Numbered from the stretch's first letter, positions 47,909-56,580 are shown. The stretch: 64,000 nucleotides of DNA from CAIWHR01 sp963809965 (GCA_963809965.1 CAWELU010000011.1:29094-93093); one strand, 5' to 3'. The notes: generated by a model from the letters alone, not told the origin. Program-made: numbers and translations.

Positions 47909-50260
47909 TCAGCTCGCGCCCTTGCCGGCGCCTGCCGCAAGGCTCCTCAAGGCGACCCACGCCTGGCCGAGCGCGAGCCCTCCGTCGTTGGGCGGAACCG
48001 CCTGTGCCTCCAGCATGGTCAGGTTTCTCGCACGCAGCGCCGCACGCAATCCGCGCGCGAGAACCTCATTGAGGAAACATCCGCCGCCGCAGGCAACGGC
48101 TGGCAGGTCGAGGGCCTCGGCCACGCGCCCGACCCAGTCCGCGAGCGCCACGACGAGCGTCGAATGGAACAGCGCCGCGCCGAATCCTGCGTCGCCCTCG
48201 GCGGCCAGTCGCAGCGACAGCGCCGTCAGGTCGAGTTCGTTTCCCGCCGTGATCGCGTACAGCGTGGGATCGGCGTCGACCGGCCCATGCCGAGCGGCGA
48301 GCCCTTCGAGCAGCATCGCGGCCTGTCCTTCGAACGCCATCCGCCGCCGAACGCCGAGAAGTCCGGCTGCGGCATCGAACCACCGGCCCATGCTGCTCGT
48401 CTCGGGCGCGTTGAAGCCGCGCGAGAGCATCGTCGCCAGCGTTCGTGCCGCCGGCTCGTCGGCAAAGCGTTGCGCGATCTCGGCCCCGCAGCCGGCCCGC
48501 GCCAGCGCGGCAGACGCCATGCGCCAAGGTTCGCGTGCAGCCCGGTCTCCCCCAGGCAGGCGCAACGGCGAGAGCCTGCCGAGCCGCTCGCAGCGCACAC
48601 CCTCGAGGTACAGCAACTCGCCGCCCCATGCGGCGCCGTCCGTGCCGAGGCCGACGCCATCGAGCGCGAGGCCCAGCACGGGCCCGGCGACGCGATGCTC
48701 CGCCAAGACGGACGCGATGTGCGCGTGATGGTGTTGGACGGGCAGGCTCGGCACCCCCCATTCCCGGGCAAGGTGAGCCGCATGGCGCGTGCTGAAGAAA
48801 TCCGGATGCAGATCGTGCGCCACAAGCATGGGCTCGACTTCGAGAATCGCGACGAGGTGTGCAGTCGCCTCCACCAATGCGTTGCAGGTCGCCGCGTTGT
48901 CGAGCTCGCCGATGTGCTGCGAAACGAACGCTTCGTTGGCACGTGTGACGCAGACGGTATTCTTGAAGTGGCCGCCCAGCGCCACGACGGAGGGCCCGGC
49001 GGCCGGAAGCCGGATCGCACGTGGCGTGTATCCGCGCGCACGGCGGATGAACTGCGGTCCTGCCGGCGCCGCCCGGACGACGCTGTCGTCGCAGCGGATC
49101 ACGATGTCGCGGTCGTGGACGAGATACGCATCGGCGATTCCGGAAAGCCGCGCGAGCGCTTCGTTGTTGGCTGTCACGAGCGGCTCGCCGCCAGGGTTCG
49201 CGCTCGTCATCACGAGGATCAGGTCGTGCGGATCGTCGAGCCAGCCGGTTCCGGCGGGGCGTCCCGCCGCCTCGTGGAAGAGCAGGTACTGCAGCGGCGT
49301 GTACGGCAGCATCGTGCCGAGCCACGCGAGTCCCGGCGCGACGCCCGCGAGGCGTTCATCCACGCCATCGCGCTTGGCAAGCAGCACGATCGGGCGCTCG
49401 CTCGATGCGAGCAACTCACGCTCGGCCGGCGTCACCGTGGCCCAATGCGATGCCGACGCGACGTTCGCGACCATCACCGCGAACGGTTTCTCCTCGCGTG
49501 CCTTGCGTTCGCGCAACCCGGCAACCGCCGCGCCGTCGCGTGCGTTGCAGGCGAGATGAAAGCCGCCGAGCCCCTTGAGCGCGACGATCTCGCCCCGGTC
49601 TAGCCGCGCGAGGGTATCGGCGATCGGATCGACGCCCGCGCACGCGACCCCTGCCGCGTCCAGCAGACTTAGCCGCGGTCCGCACGCGGGACAGGCGTTC
49701 GGCTCCGCATGGAAACGCCGATCGAGCGGCGACCGGTACTCCGCGAGGCATCGCGGGCACTGCGCAAACGCGGCCATGCTGGTCGTCGCGCGGTCGTAGG
49801 GCAGCTGGCGGGTGATCGTGTAGCGTGGTCCGCAGTTGGTGCAGTTGATGAACGGGTACCGGTAGCGGCGATCAGCCGGATCGAACAACTCCCCAAGACA
49901 GTCCGGGCAAATCGCGCTGTCGGGGCCGATGGCCGTAGTGGCGCGTCCCGCGCCGCTTTCGCGGATGGCGAAACCGCGTTCCTCCGGTTGGGGCATGCAT
50001 TCGGCGAGCGCGACGTCGTGCACGCGAGCGAGCGCGGGCGCGTCGGCCGAAAGTCGCCGCATCAGGTCCGAAACGCGTGCCGTGTCGCCTTCGACCTCGA
50101 TCGTTACGCCGGCGGCGTCGTTCATCACCCAGCCGTCGAGTGCGAGCTCGGTGGCGAGCCGGTAGACGAACGGGCGGAAACCGACGCCCTGCACGACACC
50201 GCGCACGGCGATGCGACGACGCACGCGTTCGGCGGCGGGAGCGAGAAGCTGGGTGGGCAT
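47909..50260 (-). CDS. hypF: HypF: carbamoyltransferase for cyanide ligand synthesis
   Basis: This intact 783-residue protein has four domains in order. They are an acylphosphatase domain ('RGVVQGVGFRPFVYRLA'), two CX2C-X18-CX2C zinc fingers ('CPDCLGELFDPADRRYRYPF', 'CPRCLAEYRSPLDRRFHAEP'), a YrdC-like nucleotide domain ('GLGGFHLACNARDGAAV'), and a Kae1-like domain with 'VQHHHAHIASVLAEH'. It uses carbamoyl phosphate and ATP to carbamoylate the C-terminal cysteine of HypE. It begins 19 bases after the hypB stop. This is the longest unbroken frame in the hyp cluster. Confidence 0.96.
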   Translation of the reverse strand: MPTQLLAPAAERVRRRIAVRGVVQGVGFRPFVYRLATELALDGWVMNDAAGVTIEVEGDTARVSDLMRRLSADAPALARVHDVALAECMPQPEERGFAIRESGAGRATTAIGPDSAICPDCLGELFDPADRRYRYPFINCTNCGPRYTITRQLPYDRATTSMAAFAQCPRCLAEYRSPLDRRFHAEPNACPACGPRLSLLDAAGVACAGVDPIADTLARLDRGEIVALKGLGGFHLACNARDGAAVAGLRERKAREEKPFAVMVANVASASHWATVTPAERELLASSERPIVLLAKRDGVDERLAGVAPGLAWLGTMLPYTPLQYLLFHEAAGRPAGTGWLDDPHDLILVMTSANPGGEPLVTANNEALARLSGIADAYLVHDRDIVIRCDDSVVRAAPAGPQFIRRARGYTPRAIRLPAAGPSVVALGGHFKNTVCVTRANEAFVSQHIGELDNAATCNALVEATAHLVAILEVEPMLVAHDLHPDFFSTRHAAHLAREWGVPSLPVQHHHAHIASVLAEHRVAGPVLGLALDGVGLGTDGAAWGGELLYLEGVRCERLGRLSPLRLPGGDRAAREPWRMASAALARAGCGAEIAQRFADEPAARTLATMLSRGFNAPETSSMGRWFDAAAGLLGVRRRMAFEGQAAMLLEGLAARHGPVDADPTLYAITAGNELDLTALSLRLAAEGDAGFGAALFHSTLVVALADWVGRVAEALDLPAVACGGGCFLNEVLARGLRAALRARNLTMLEAQAVPPNDGGLALGQAWVALRSLAAGAGKGAS

Positions 50261-50279
50261 GGCCTCGTCGTTTCGATCG

Positions 50280-51311
50280 TCAGGCGCCGGATTCCAGCGA
50301 TGCGAGCTGCGCTTCGAGCTCGGCGACGCGACGCTTCAGCCCCGCGACGCTCTCCGCCCGCCTGGCCGCCGTCGCGGCCGCGCCCTGCTCCAGCCACGCG
50401 AGCCAGGCGGCGAAGCCTTCGCCGGTGGTGGCCGAGACCACCATCGCCGGCAGTCCCGGACGTACGCGGCGCGCGTAGCCGATCGCCGCGTCGGCGTCGA
50501 ACTGGACGTAAGGCGCAAGATCGACCTTGTTGATCAGCATCAGGTCCGCGGCGTGGAACATGTCCGGGTACTTGAGCGGCTTGTCGTCCCCTTCGGTCAC
50601 CGACAGGATCACGACCTTGTGCGCTTCGCCCAGATCGAACGCAGCGGGACAGACGAGGTTGCCGACGTTTTCGACGAACAGCAGGCCACCCTCGAGCAGC
50701 GGCAGCGACGCGAACGCCTGCGCCACCATGCGCGCGTCGAGATGGCACGCCTTGCCGGTGTTCACCTGCACCGCCGGCGCGCCGGTCGCGCGGATGCGAT
50801 CCGCGTCGCGCGAGGTCTGCTGGTCGCCTTCGATCACCGCGACGGGCACGCGCCCCGCGAGCGCCTCGATTGTGCGCACGAGCAGCGTCGTCTTGCCCGC
50901 GCCGGGACTGGACACCAGATTGAGCGCGAAGATGCCGCGATCGGCGAACGCCTGCCGGTTCGCCGCCGCGAACGCGTCGTTTTTCGCGAGGATGTCCTGC
51001 TCGATCTGCAGCATTCTCGCGGGAGCGATGCCCGGCGCATGTGCGGCACCGAGGCCTCCCGCCGCACCGAGAGGATGCGCACTGCCGCCGCCGTGAACGT
51101 GGCTGTGCCAGGCGCCGTCATGGTGCCGGTGCCAGTCGACGTCCACGCCCGCCGCGTGCTCATGCGAGTGTTCGTGTGGGTGGTCGCCCCCGTGCGTGTG
51201 CGGGTGCGCATGCACGGTGCCGTCGGCATGACGATGGACGTGCTCGTGCTCCTCGACCGGCTTGCCGTCGATCGTCGTTTCGCCCAGGCCACAGCCGCAG
51301 GTCGTGCACAT
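50280..51311 (-). CDS. hypB: HypB: GTPase for nickel insertion, His-rich form
   Basis: This 343-residue protein begins 'MCTTCGCGLGE', the high-affinity nickel site. About 90 residues very rich in histidine follow ('HEHVHRHADGTVHAHPHTHG'), then a G3E GTPase domain with P-loop 'NLVSSPGAGKTTLLV', 'VAVIEGDQQTSRDADR' and 'ADLMLINKVDLAPY'. The His-rich part stores or buffers nickel. The GTPase domain works with HypA to insert nickel into the large subunit. The start at 51311 is set by the conserved MCTTCGC; the last 25 residues form a short coiled coil. Confidence 0.96.
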   Translation of the reverse strand: MCTTCGCGLGETTIDGKPVEEHEHVHRHADGTVHAHPHTHGGDHPHEHSHEHAAGVDVDWHRHHDGAWHSHVHGGGSAHPLGAAGGLGAAHAPGIAPARMLQIEQDILAKNDAFAAANRQAFADRGIFALNLVSSPGAGKTTLLVRTIEALAGRVPVAVIEGDQQTSRDADRIRATGAPAVQVNTGKACHLDARMVAQAFASLPLLEGGLLFVENVGNLVCPAAFDLGEAHKVVILSVTEGDDKPLKYPDMFHAADLMLINKVDLAPYVQFDADAAIGYARRVRPGLPAMVVSATTGEGFAAWLAWLEQGAAATAARRAESVAGLKRRVAELEAQLASLESGA

Positions 51312-51355
51312 GATCGTTCTCCTTCCCGGGATCCGCGTGGGCTGCGAGCGAACGC

Positions 51356-51697
51356 CTACGCGATCTCGATGTCCTTCACCCGCATTTCCTCGCCCGCGAC
51401 GACGGTGAGCTGCCAGCCGCCGCACTGCGGGCAGGGATCGCCCAACTGCGCGAGGGGAACGCGCGCGCCGCATGGCATGCACCACGCCGCGCCGGGTGTC
51501 GCGTCGATTTCCAGCGCCGCCCCGCTCGCGAGCCCTCCCTTCGCGACCGCTTCGAAGCAGAAACGCAGCGCGTCGCGCTCGACATGCGACAGCGCGCCCA
51601 GCTCGAGCCGCACCGTCGTGACGCGCACGGCGCCGTTCTTCCGCGCCGCATCCTCGACGATTTGCAGCATGCTCTCGGCGAGCGCCATCTCATGCAC
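51356..51697 (-). CDS. hypA: HypA: nickel chaperone
   Basis: This 113-residue protein uses a GTG start that gives 'MHEMALAESMLQIVEDAARK'; His2 of this motif binds nickel, so this start is preferred over the longer open frame. A zinc site is made by 'AWCMPCGARVPL' and 'GDPCPQCGGWQL'. It partners HypB. The start overlaps the last 8 bases of hoxV, so hoxV and hypA are translationally coupled. Confidence 0.95.
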   Translation of the reverse strand: MHEMALAESMLQIVEDAARKNGAVRVTTVRLELGALSHVERDALRFCFEAVAKGGLASGAALEIDATPGAAWCMPCGARVPLAQLGDPCPQCGGWQLTVVAGEEMRVKDIEIA

Positions 51698-52868
51698 CAA
51701 CCACCTCGACGCGGCACACGACGCACGGATCGAGCGCCTGCACCACGAGTTGCGCGTCGCGCGTAAGTGCCGTCTCGTCGTCGGCCTCGGCGCCTTCGAG
51801 CCCGCGCACCAGCGCGCCCTCCGGATGAAAATTCCATTCGGTCGGCGCGACGATCTGATACTCGCCGACGCGACCCTCGGCAATTCGCGCGCGATGCAAC
51901 AGCAAGCCGCGCGCCGTCTGCACCGCCGCGAGGCCCTCGCCGTCGGCGAGCGGCAACGCATCCGCCCAGCGGGATCCAGCCATCCTTGCCGGCGATCCGC
52001 CCAGGTGCGCGAGCAATCCTGCTAGCTCCGCCAGTCGGGCTACCATCCGCGTCGACACTGCGTTGCCGTAATCCGCGAGCCATGTCGCGACGATTCCGTG
52101 CCCCTGCGTCCGCGCGAGTGCCCCGGTCTCCACCGGCGCGCCCGACCATGTCGGCGCACGCTCGAACGCGGTGCCACCGCGCATGGCGGGCACGACTGCC
52201 GCAAGCAGCGCGTCGCGGTCCGGCATTGGCATCAACGCAACGTTGCTGCGCCCCAACTCGGGCGCGCGCGCCAGAAGCTCGTCGAGCAGCCGCGCGGGTA
52301 GCGTGGGTGTCCGGGCGGCCCATGCGGCAACGGCATTTCGGTCCGTAATCGCGAGCCACTCTGCCGGCGCACCGCCATAGACGTGGCGCGCAGCGAGTCC
52401 GTCGAGCGCTGCCACGGTGTCTTCCGAAATGGCGACCGTCGCGTCCGATTCGTCACCATCGATCCGACGCGCGAGCGGCACGAGGCGCGCGAGCACGGGT
52501 GCGATCAGCCGCCGCGCATTGGCCACCGGCTCGATATCGGCAGCGTGGCCAAGTGCCTGCGGCCAGTCGACGAGGATGCGCCACAGATACTCCTGCACCG
52601 TTTCGAGCACCACTGCGGCCTCGCGCGCCGCAAGGCTCGCGGGCGCCGGGGCCTTTCCGGCAGCGGCCTCGACGGCAAGTGCCGCCGCGGCGCCCTGCGC
52701 ATGCGTGCAGATGCCGAACAACGACGGGAGGATCGCCACCGCGTCGGCCGGAGTCCTGCCAATTGCGATGCGTGACGCCGCATACGGGCGAGTCGAGCGC
52801 ACGGTCACCCGGCTGATGCGTCTTCCGCTGCGTTCGAGCCGCACGATGAGCTCACCCTCGATGGTCAC
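51690..52868 (-). CDS. hoxV: HoxV/HupK: large-subunit-like scaffold for hydrogenase assembly
   Basis: This 392-residue paralogue of the hydrogenase large subunit starts at GTG 52868 with GGAGGCGACC just upstream ('VTIEGELIVRLERSGRRISR'). It retains 'ILPSLFGICTHAQG' in place of the first CXXC pair and 'DPCVVCRVEVVGA' at the end, with no extension to be cleaved. In Cupriavidus HoxV acts as a scaffold for the Fe(CN)2CO unit before transfer to HoxG. It lies between hoxT and hypA, overlapping both, exactly as in the Cupriavidus MBH operon. Confidence 0.9.
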   Translation of the reverse strand: MTIEGELIVRLERSGRRISRVTVRSTRPYAASRIAIGRTPADAVAILPSLFGICTHAQGAAAALAVEAAAGKAPAPASLAAREAAVVLETVQEYLWRILVDWPQALGHAADIEPVANARRLIAPVLARLVPLARRIDGDESDATVAISEDTVAALDGLAARHVYGGAPAEWLAITDRNAVAAWAARTPTLPARLLDELLARAPELGRSNVALMPMPDRDALLAAVVPAMRGGTAFERAPTWSGAPVETGALARTQGHGIVATWLADYGNAVSTRMVARLAELAGLLAHLGGSPARMAGSRWADALPLADGEGLAAVQTARGLLLHRARIAEGRVGEYQIVAPTEWNFHPEGALVRGLEGAEADDETALTRDAQLVVQALDPCVVCRVEVVGA

Positions 52869-53407
52869 GGTCGCCTCCGAGGAAGCGCCCGCGCAGGAAA
52901 TCGCGCTTCGACAGCGGAGCATCGAGGCCTGCCTCGATTTGCGCAAGCGGGCCCGCGGGCGCCTCGACCGCCGACGACGGCGAGAGATTCGCGACCGGCA
53001 TTTCCGGAACCTCGGCATTGGCCACGTCGAAGAGCGCGTCGCGAGCGAGCTCCGCGACGAGCCGCGCCGTCGCGTGGTCCTCGAACTCGTGGACCGGCGA
53101 GAACAGCGAACAGACCTGGTATTCACCGATCGTCGCGTCGTGCGCACCGACAAATTCGTACTCGCCGGCGGGAAAGCGATAGCGACGCTTGGCGCCCGGT
53201 GCGAGCGGCTGCCAGCCTTGCCGGTTCCCCGGGGACGAGCGTCAGGTTCATGCCCCAAGGGGTGACCATCACGCCGAGCCACGAGCCTTCCCAGGGCGCA
53301 AAGCCGACAGCCTCGACCTCGAGCGCCGGATTGACGATCGGCAGCCCCTGCATGCGCAGCGCCGCGGCGCGAAAGGCGGCCTCGAGGCGGGAAGCGGGGT
53401 CCATCAT
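52852..53407 (-). CDS. hoxT: HoxT/HupJ: HybE-family hydrogenase assembly chaperone (frameshifted)
   Basis: The first part 'LPIVNPALEVEAVGFAPWEG' and 'LGVMVTPWGMNLTLVPGEP' is the HybE family core. After a frame change near 53222 the protein continues 'LAPGAKRRYRFPAGEYEFVG', 'EYQVCSLFSPVHEFEDHATA' and ends 'LSKRDFLRGRFLGGDRDHRG' at 52852. One extra base accounts for the shift; corrected length is 184 residues, normal for the family. HybE-type proteins assist processing of the large subunit and Tat export of the complex. The start overlaps hoxR, and the end overlaps the hoxV start by 17 bases. Confidence 0.88.
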
Positions 53408-53622
53408 GCGCGCTCGTCGTCGACGACCAGGAACCGATCCTTGGTCGCCGAGCAGTTCGGGCAGGTCCAGTGCGGCGGCAACTGCGCGAACGGGGTTCCG
53501 GCCGGAACCTGCCAGACGACATCGCCCTCGGCCGGGTCGTAGACGTACCAGCAGACGTTGCATTCCATCCGCGTGTCGGGACCGATCTTCGCGGGTTCGC
53601 CGAAGCCTTCGAAGCCCGTCAT
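53404..53622 (-). CDS. hoxR: HoxR/HupI: rubredoxin
   Basis: This 72-residue rubredoxin has the two iron-binding CXXC pairs ('MECNVCWYVYDPAEGD' and 'HWTCPNCSATKDRFLVVDD') and a 17-residue N-terminal extension typical of hydrogenase-operon rubredoxins. In Cupriavidus and Rhizobium it is needed for hydrogenase made in the presence of oxygen, probably for assembling the small-subunit clusters. It is coupled to hoxT by an ATGA overlap. Confidence 0.94.
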   Translation of the reverse strand: MTGFEGFGEPAKIGPDTRMECNVCWYVYDPAEGDVVWQVPAGTPFAQLPPHWTCPNCSATKDRFLVVDDERA

Positions 53623-53656
53623 GGAATGTGTGCCCCCACGCTTGCGGCCCAGGCGC

Positions 53657-54535
53657 TCATCCGACCGGCGCCGCGCAGGACTCGCCCATCCAGGCGACGA
53701 GCTCGGCGAGCCGCTGCCGGCTGTCCGCCAGATCTTCGGCGGCGGCCAGCGCCGATTCCGGCGCTTCCACGACCTCGATCGTGTTGAGGATCAGCGTGTT
53801 CATGCTGTTGAAGTACTGGACGCGCCAGACGTCGCGCGCGAGCGTCGAGGTGATCCGGCAATTGCCGAAGCCGCGCGAGATCAGCGCGACCGGCCCCACC
53901 GGCAGCGCCGCCTCGAGCACCGCGTGATCGTCGGGCGTCATCGGGAACAGCGTGAGGTTGACGACATGCGCACGGTTACCAGGGCGCGAGGCTCGCATCT
54001 GCGCACCGATCTCGTTCACGAGCGCCGGAGAATTCATCGCGCCCGGCGGGATCTCGACCGGGGCAAGACGCGGGAGTGCGGCGCCACGCGCGGATTCGAC
54101 GACCACGCGCGGCAGCGCCGCGGCTTCCAGGTAGTCGCCCGCCAACGCTCCATCGGGGGCGTGTTCGCACACGCGCCACAGGCCGGTGAACACGCTTTCC
54201 TGGATGCGGAACGAGCGCGTCCCGTCGATCCGGATGCTGACCTCGCCCTCGCCCAGCATCTGGTTCGTGATCTCGAGCGCGGTCGCCGTCGCACCGGATA
54301 GGTCGAGCCGCGGGCCGTACGCCTCCTGCGTCGGGTCCCAGTCCTCCAACTCGCGCAGGAACGCCGTCAGCAGATCTCGCGACGCGGCAAGGGCCTCGTT
54401 TTCGGCCCGCTCCGGCACGAGGGGCATCCGGAAAACGTTCATCTCGCGCGGCAAGGCGAGGTACTGCAGCTCGTCGTCCTCCGACGGCTGCGAGCCCGGG
54501 CCGATCATGCGCACAGGGATCGGGAAATCGCTCAT
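53657..54535 (-). CDS. hoxQ: HoxQ/HupH: hydrogenase small-subunit maturation protein
   Basis: This intact 292-residue protein starts 'MSDFPIPVRMIGPGSQPSED'. HupH-family features are 'LQYLALPREMNVFRMPLVPE', 'LGEGEVSIRIDGTRSFRIQE', 'VFTGLWRVCEH' and 'YFNSMNTLILNTIEVVEAPE'. It acts with HoxO as a chaperone for the iron-sulfur small subunit and its Tat signal. It sits between hoxO and hoxR in the standard order. Confidence 0.93.
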   Translation of the reverse strand: MSDFPIPVRMIGPGSQPSEDDELQYLALPREMNVFRMPLVPERAENEALAASRDLLTAFLRELEDWDPTQEAYGPRLDLSGATATALEITNQMLGEGEVSIRIDGTRSFRIQESVFTGLWRVCEHAPDGALAGDYLEAAALPRVVVESARGAALPRLAPVEIPPGAMNSPALVNEIGAQMRASRPGNRAHVVNLTLFPMTPDDHAVLEAALPVGPVALISRGFGNCRITSTLARDVWRVQYFNSMNTLILNTIEVVEAPESALAAAEDLADSRQRLAELVAWMGESCAAPVG

Positions 54536-54561
54536 GGGGTCTCCTGGACCGTCGTCATTCG

Positions 54562-55038
54562 TCACGCGCCGCACGCGCCGCTGCCCTCGCCCGCGCCACG
54601 AACCGCGATGCCGAGCGTCGGCGGTCGCGACGGCGGTGCGGCGACGAGGCGCGCCACCTCGCTTACGTATTCGTCCCAGTTGCGCAGGCCATCCACCGCG
54701 CCGACGTACTCGCCGTCCCGCAGGACGACGAACGCGGGCCAGCGGCGGAACCCGTACCGCGGCTGGAACGCGCGCGCCGCCTCCGGCAGCAGCACGCCGA
54801 CTTCGAAGCAACCGGGGAATGCGCGCGCGATCTCGGGCACGATCACGGCGAGGTCGAGCGTCTCCTTGAACCGGAACGGGTCCTCGGTGAAAAGCAGCAG
54901 GGCGCGCCCGGCACGCCCGATGAACGAATCGAAATTTCCGGCGTTCACCTCGGTGTACCCGTGCTTCGAGAAGAGCTGCGCGATCAGCGGAAACGACCGC
55001 GGGTCGCTCCCGGCCACTGGAGGCATTGGAATGGTCAT
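54562..55038 (-). CDS. hoxO: HoxO/HupG: thioredoxin-like Tat-proofreading chaperone
   Basis: This 158-residue protein of the HyaE/HupG family is thioredoxin-like without a CXXC. Visible blocks are 'FPLIAQLFSKHGYTEVNAGN', 'RALLLFTEDPFRFKETLDLA', 'GVLLPEAARAFQPRYGFRRW' and 'PAFVVLRDGEYVGAVDGLRN'. Members bind the Tat signal peptide of the small subunit until assembly is complete. The ATG overlaps the hoxL stop. The tail after residue 135 is variable and Gly/Ala-rich. Confidence 0.93.
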   Translation of the reverse strand: MTIPMPPVAGSDPRSFPLIAQLFSKHGYTEVNAGNFDSFIGRAGRALLLFTEDPFRFKETLDLAVIVPEIARAFPGCFEVGVLLPEAARAFQPRYGFRRWPAFVVLRDGEYVGAVDGLRNWDEYVSEVARLVAAPPSRPPTLGIAVRGAGEGSGACGA

Positions 55039-55340
55039 CGGCTCGCCCCCTTCAGGTGCGGTGGCAGTTGCGGTTCGCGCTCGACGAGATCGGCGAAGAA
55101 TGCGTCGACGTCGCCAGCGCCGGCCAGTACGGCGTCGAGTGCGTCGAGCGCCGCGGTCGTCTGGCGAGCTTCCTCGGCGGTCATCACGCGGACGGCCGAA
55201 CCCTGATACGCGAGGATCCACGTGCCGGCGGGCTGTGCTCCGACCAGGCGCGTGTCGATCCGCTCCTGTCGCCCCCGACCCTCGCACACCGCAACATCGC
55301 CCTCGGCGCTTACCACTTGCATCGGCACGCCAATGCACAT
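55035..55340 (-). CDS. hoxL: HoxL/HupF: HypC-family chaperone dedicated to the uptake hydrogenase
   Basis: This 101-residue protein starts 'MCIGVPMQVVSAEGDVAVCE', with the conserved Cys2, so the start at 55340 is firm. A C-terminal helix distinguishes it from HypC ('ALDALDAVLAGAGDVDAFFA'). It chaperones the large subunit HoxG during cofactor insertion in air. It follows hoxM immediately and overlaps hoxO. Confidence 0.93.
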   Translation of the reverse strand: MCIGVPMQVVSAEGDVAVCEGRGRQERIDTRLVGAQPAGTWILAYQGSAVRVMTAEEARQTTAALDALDAVLAGAGDVDAFFADLVEREPQLPPHLKGASR

Positions 55341-55341
55341 C

Positions 55342-55974
55342 TCAGCGTTCCCCGGCGGTGATGGCCCGCGCCAGCACACGCGGGTCGCCGATGCGGCAGG
55401 CCTCGGCTTCGGAGGGACGTCCGGCTTCGTAGGCGTCGAGCGCCAACGGCGTCGCGTGGAGCGGCTCGAAATGCGCCCCTGCGGGCCGCGGGCGGCCGGG
55501 GAAGCCCCAGTCGGCCAACTCGCGCGCCGCGAGCGCCACGGCCTCGGGAAGCCTCTTCCTGGCGACATCCGTGAGACTTCCCCCGAAATCCGAGAGCGAG
55601 GCTGGCTGCACGCCGATCGCGACGAGCGTCTCGGGCACATGGCCGTTCAGATGCGCGAGCGCGAGAACGTCGTTGAAGCCGGTCTGGTGCGGCGAGAGCT
55701 TGGTACGTCCCCACGCCGGCACTTCGGCGTCGCGCAGCACCTTGACGGTGCCGGGCCGCAGTCCGAAGTCGATCGCGTCGAAGACGAGCACGCGCCGCGC
55801 CGTGGCGATCGAGTCGTAGAGATTGAGTCCCAGCGTGCCGCCATCGAGCAGCATGACCCCGGGCGGGAAGGCGAATGCCGCATGGAGGGCCTCGACCGCG
55901 CGCACGCCGAAGCCCTCGTCGGCCCACAGCACATTGCCGATCCCCAGGACCAAAGCTTCGCAACGCGATTCCAC
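55342..55974 (-). CDS. hoxM: HoxM/HupD: hydrogenase maturation endopeptidase
   Basis: This 210-residue protease removes the C-terminal extension of HoxG after nickel insertion. The N-terminal motif 'ALVLGIGNVLWADEGFGVRA' contains the nickel-sensing Glu, and 'VLLDGGTLGLNLYDS'-type and 'VLVFDAIDFGLRPG' segments follow with the conserved Asp; 'KLSPHQTGFNDVLAL' carries the conserved His. GTG 55974 with AAGAGGAG upstream is the likely start; the longer frame has no signal. In the usual operon this gene follows hoxZ; here about 5 kb of arsenic genes lies between, so it must use its own promoter in 55975-56235. Confidence 0.93.
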   Translation of the reverse strand: MESRCEALVLGIGNVLWADEGFGVRAVEALHAAFAFPPGVMLLDGGTLGLNLYDSIATARRVLVFDAIDFGLRPGTVKVLRDAEVPAWGRTKLSPHQTGFNDVLALAHLNGHVPETLVAIGVQPASLSDFGGSLTDVARKRLPEAVALAARELADWGFPGRPRPAGAHFEPLHATPLALDAYEAGRPSEAEACRIGDPRVLARAITAGER

Positions 55975-55981
55975 GGCTCCT

Positions 55982-56004
55982 CTTGTTACGCAGGTCGTAA
56001 CAAG
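55982..56004. promoter_or_regulatory. Perfect 9-bp inverted repeat just upstream of hoxM
   Basis: CTTGTTACG and CGTAACAAG, separated by 5 bases (CAGGT), lie 8-30 bases before the hoxM GTG, overlapping its ribosome site region. It could be an operator or a 5'-leader hairpin. Confidence 0.6.
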
Positions 56005-56035
56005 CAGAAGCCTACCGTCCCCACGGAGGGACACA

Positions 56036-56049
56036 TTGAGTTAGGTCAA
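56036..56049. promoter_or_regulatory. FNR/CRP-type site in the hoxM-arsR gap
   Basis: TTGAGTTAGGTCAA has the TTGA-N6-TCAA core of FNR-family operators, 62 bases upstream of hoxM. It is a candidate for oxygen-responsive control of the displaced hoxM operon. Confidence 0.45.
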
Positions 56050-56176
56050 GCGGCTTCGCGGCGGTAGTTCTTCTCCAGGGTCGAACTTCGGTCGCGACAG
56101 ATCGGGTCGCACACAGCGCGGTCCCCTGCCCGGCGCTGCATCATATTCAACCGTTCGACGCCCAGCTCCTCAAATG

Positions 56177-56190
56177 CTGATCCAGATCAA
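56177..56190. promoter_or_regulatory. Second FNR-like site in the hoxM-arsR gap
   Basis: CTGATCCAGATCAA differs from TTGAT-N4-ATCAA at one position. It lies 46 bases before arsR and about 200 bases before hoxM. Confidence 0.4.
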
Positions 56191-56210
56191 CCAAATGCGC
56201 GATCCCATAT

Positions 56211-56228
56211 ATATAAAAAGGTTTATAT
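56211..56228 (+). promoter_or_regulatory. AT-rich palindrome, probable ArsR operator/promoter
   Basis: ATATAAA-AAGG-TTTATAT is a perfect 7-bp inverted repeat ending 7 bases before the arsR ATG, in the only AT-rich stretch of the region. This is the expected place for ArsR autorepression. Confidence 0.6.
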
Positions 56229-56235
56229 TTTGCCC

Positions 56236-56580
56236 ATGGACCCGAATCTCGACGTGATCGCAGACGCGACCCGGCGCAGCATCCTCGCCCTCCTCGCCGT
56301 CGAGCAGGAAGTGTGCGTGTGCGAATTCGTCGCGGGGCTCGAAGAAGTCCAGCCCGCGATCTCGCGCCATCTGGCACTGCTCCGCGATGGCGGATGGATC
56401 GAGGCCCGACGCGAAGGCACGTGGATGCACTACCGCCTGGCGCGCCTGCCCTCGTGGGCGAAAACCGTGGTCGATGCGTTGGTCGCTGGAGGGGTTCCCG
56501 CACCCGTGTTGCGCAAGGCGCGCGCTCGGCTCGCGGCATTTCCGGGCCGGCCAAAACGCACAACGGAGACGATCGCGTGA
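56236..56580 (+). CDS. arsR: ArsR/SmtB-family metalloregulator, CVC type
   Basis: This 114-residue winged-helix repressor has 'RRSILALLAVEQEVCVCEFV', matching the As(III)-binding CVC motif of E. coli-type ArsR at the start of the recognition helix region, then 'AISRHLALLRDGGWIEARRE' as the DNA-binding helix-turn-helix. Arsenite binding to the cysteines releases DNA. It sits under the AT-rich palindrome and precedes the permease, whose gene begins 45 bases later. A second, different ArsR is encoded at 58392. Confidence 0.88.
   Translation: MDPNLDVIADATRRSILALLAVEQEVCVCEFVAGLEEVQPAISRHLALLRDGGWIEARREGTWMHYRLARLPSWAKTVVDALVAGGVPAPVLRKARARLAAFPGRPKRTTETIA

Noticed and set aside
53404..53622. Rubredoxin as a free-standing electron carrier unrelated to hydrogenase
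   Set aside because: Its position, overlap with hoxT and N-terminal extension match HoxR/HupI of hydrogenase operons.
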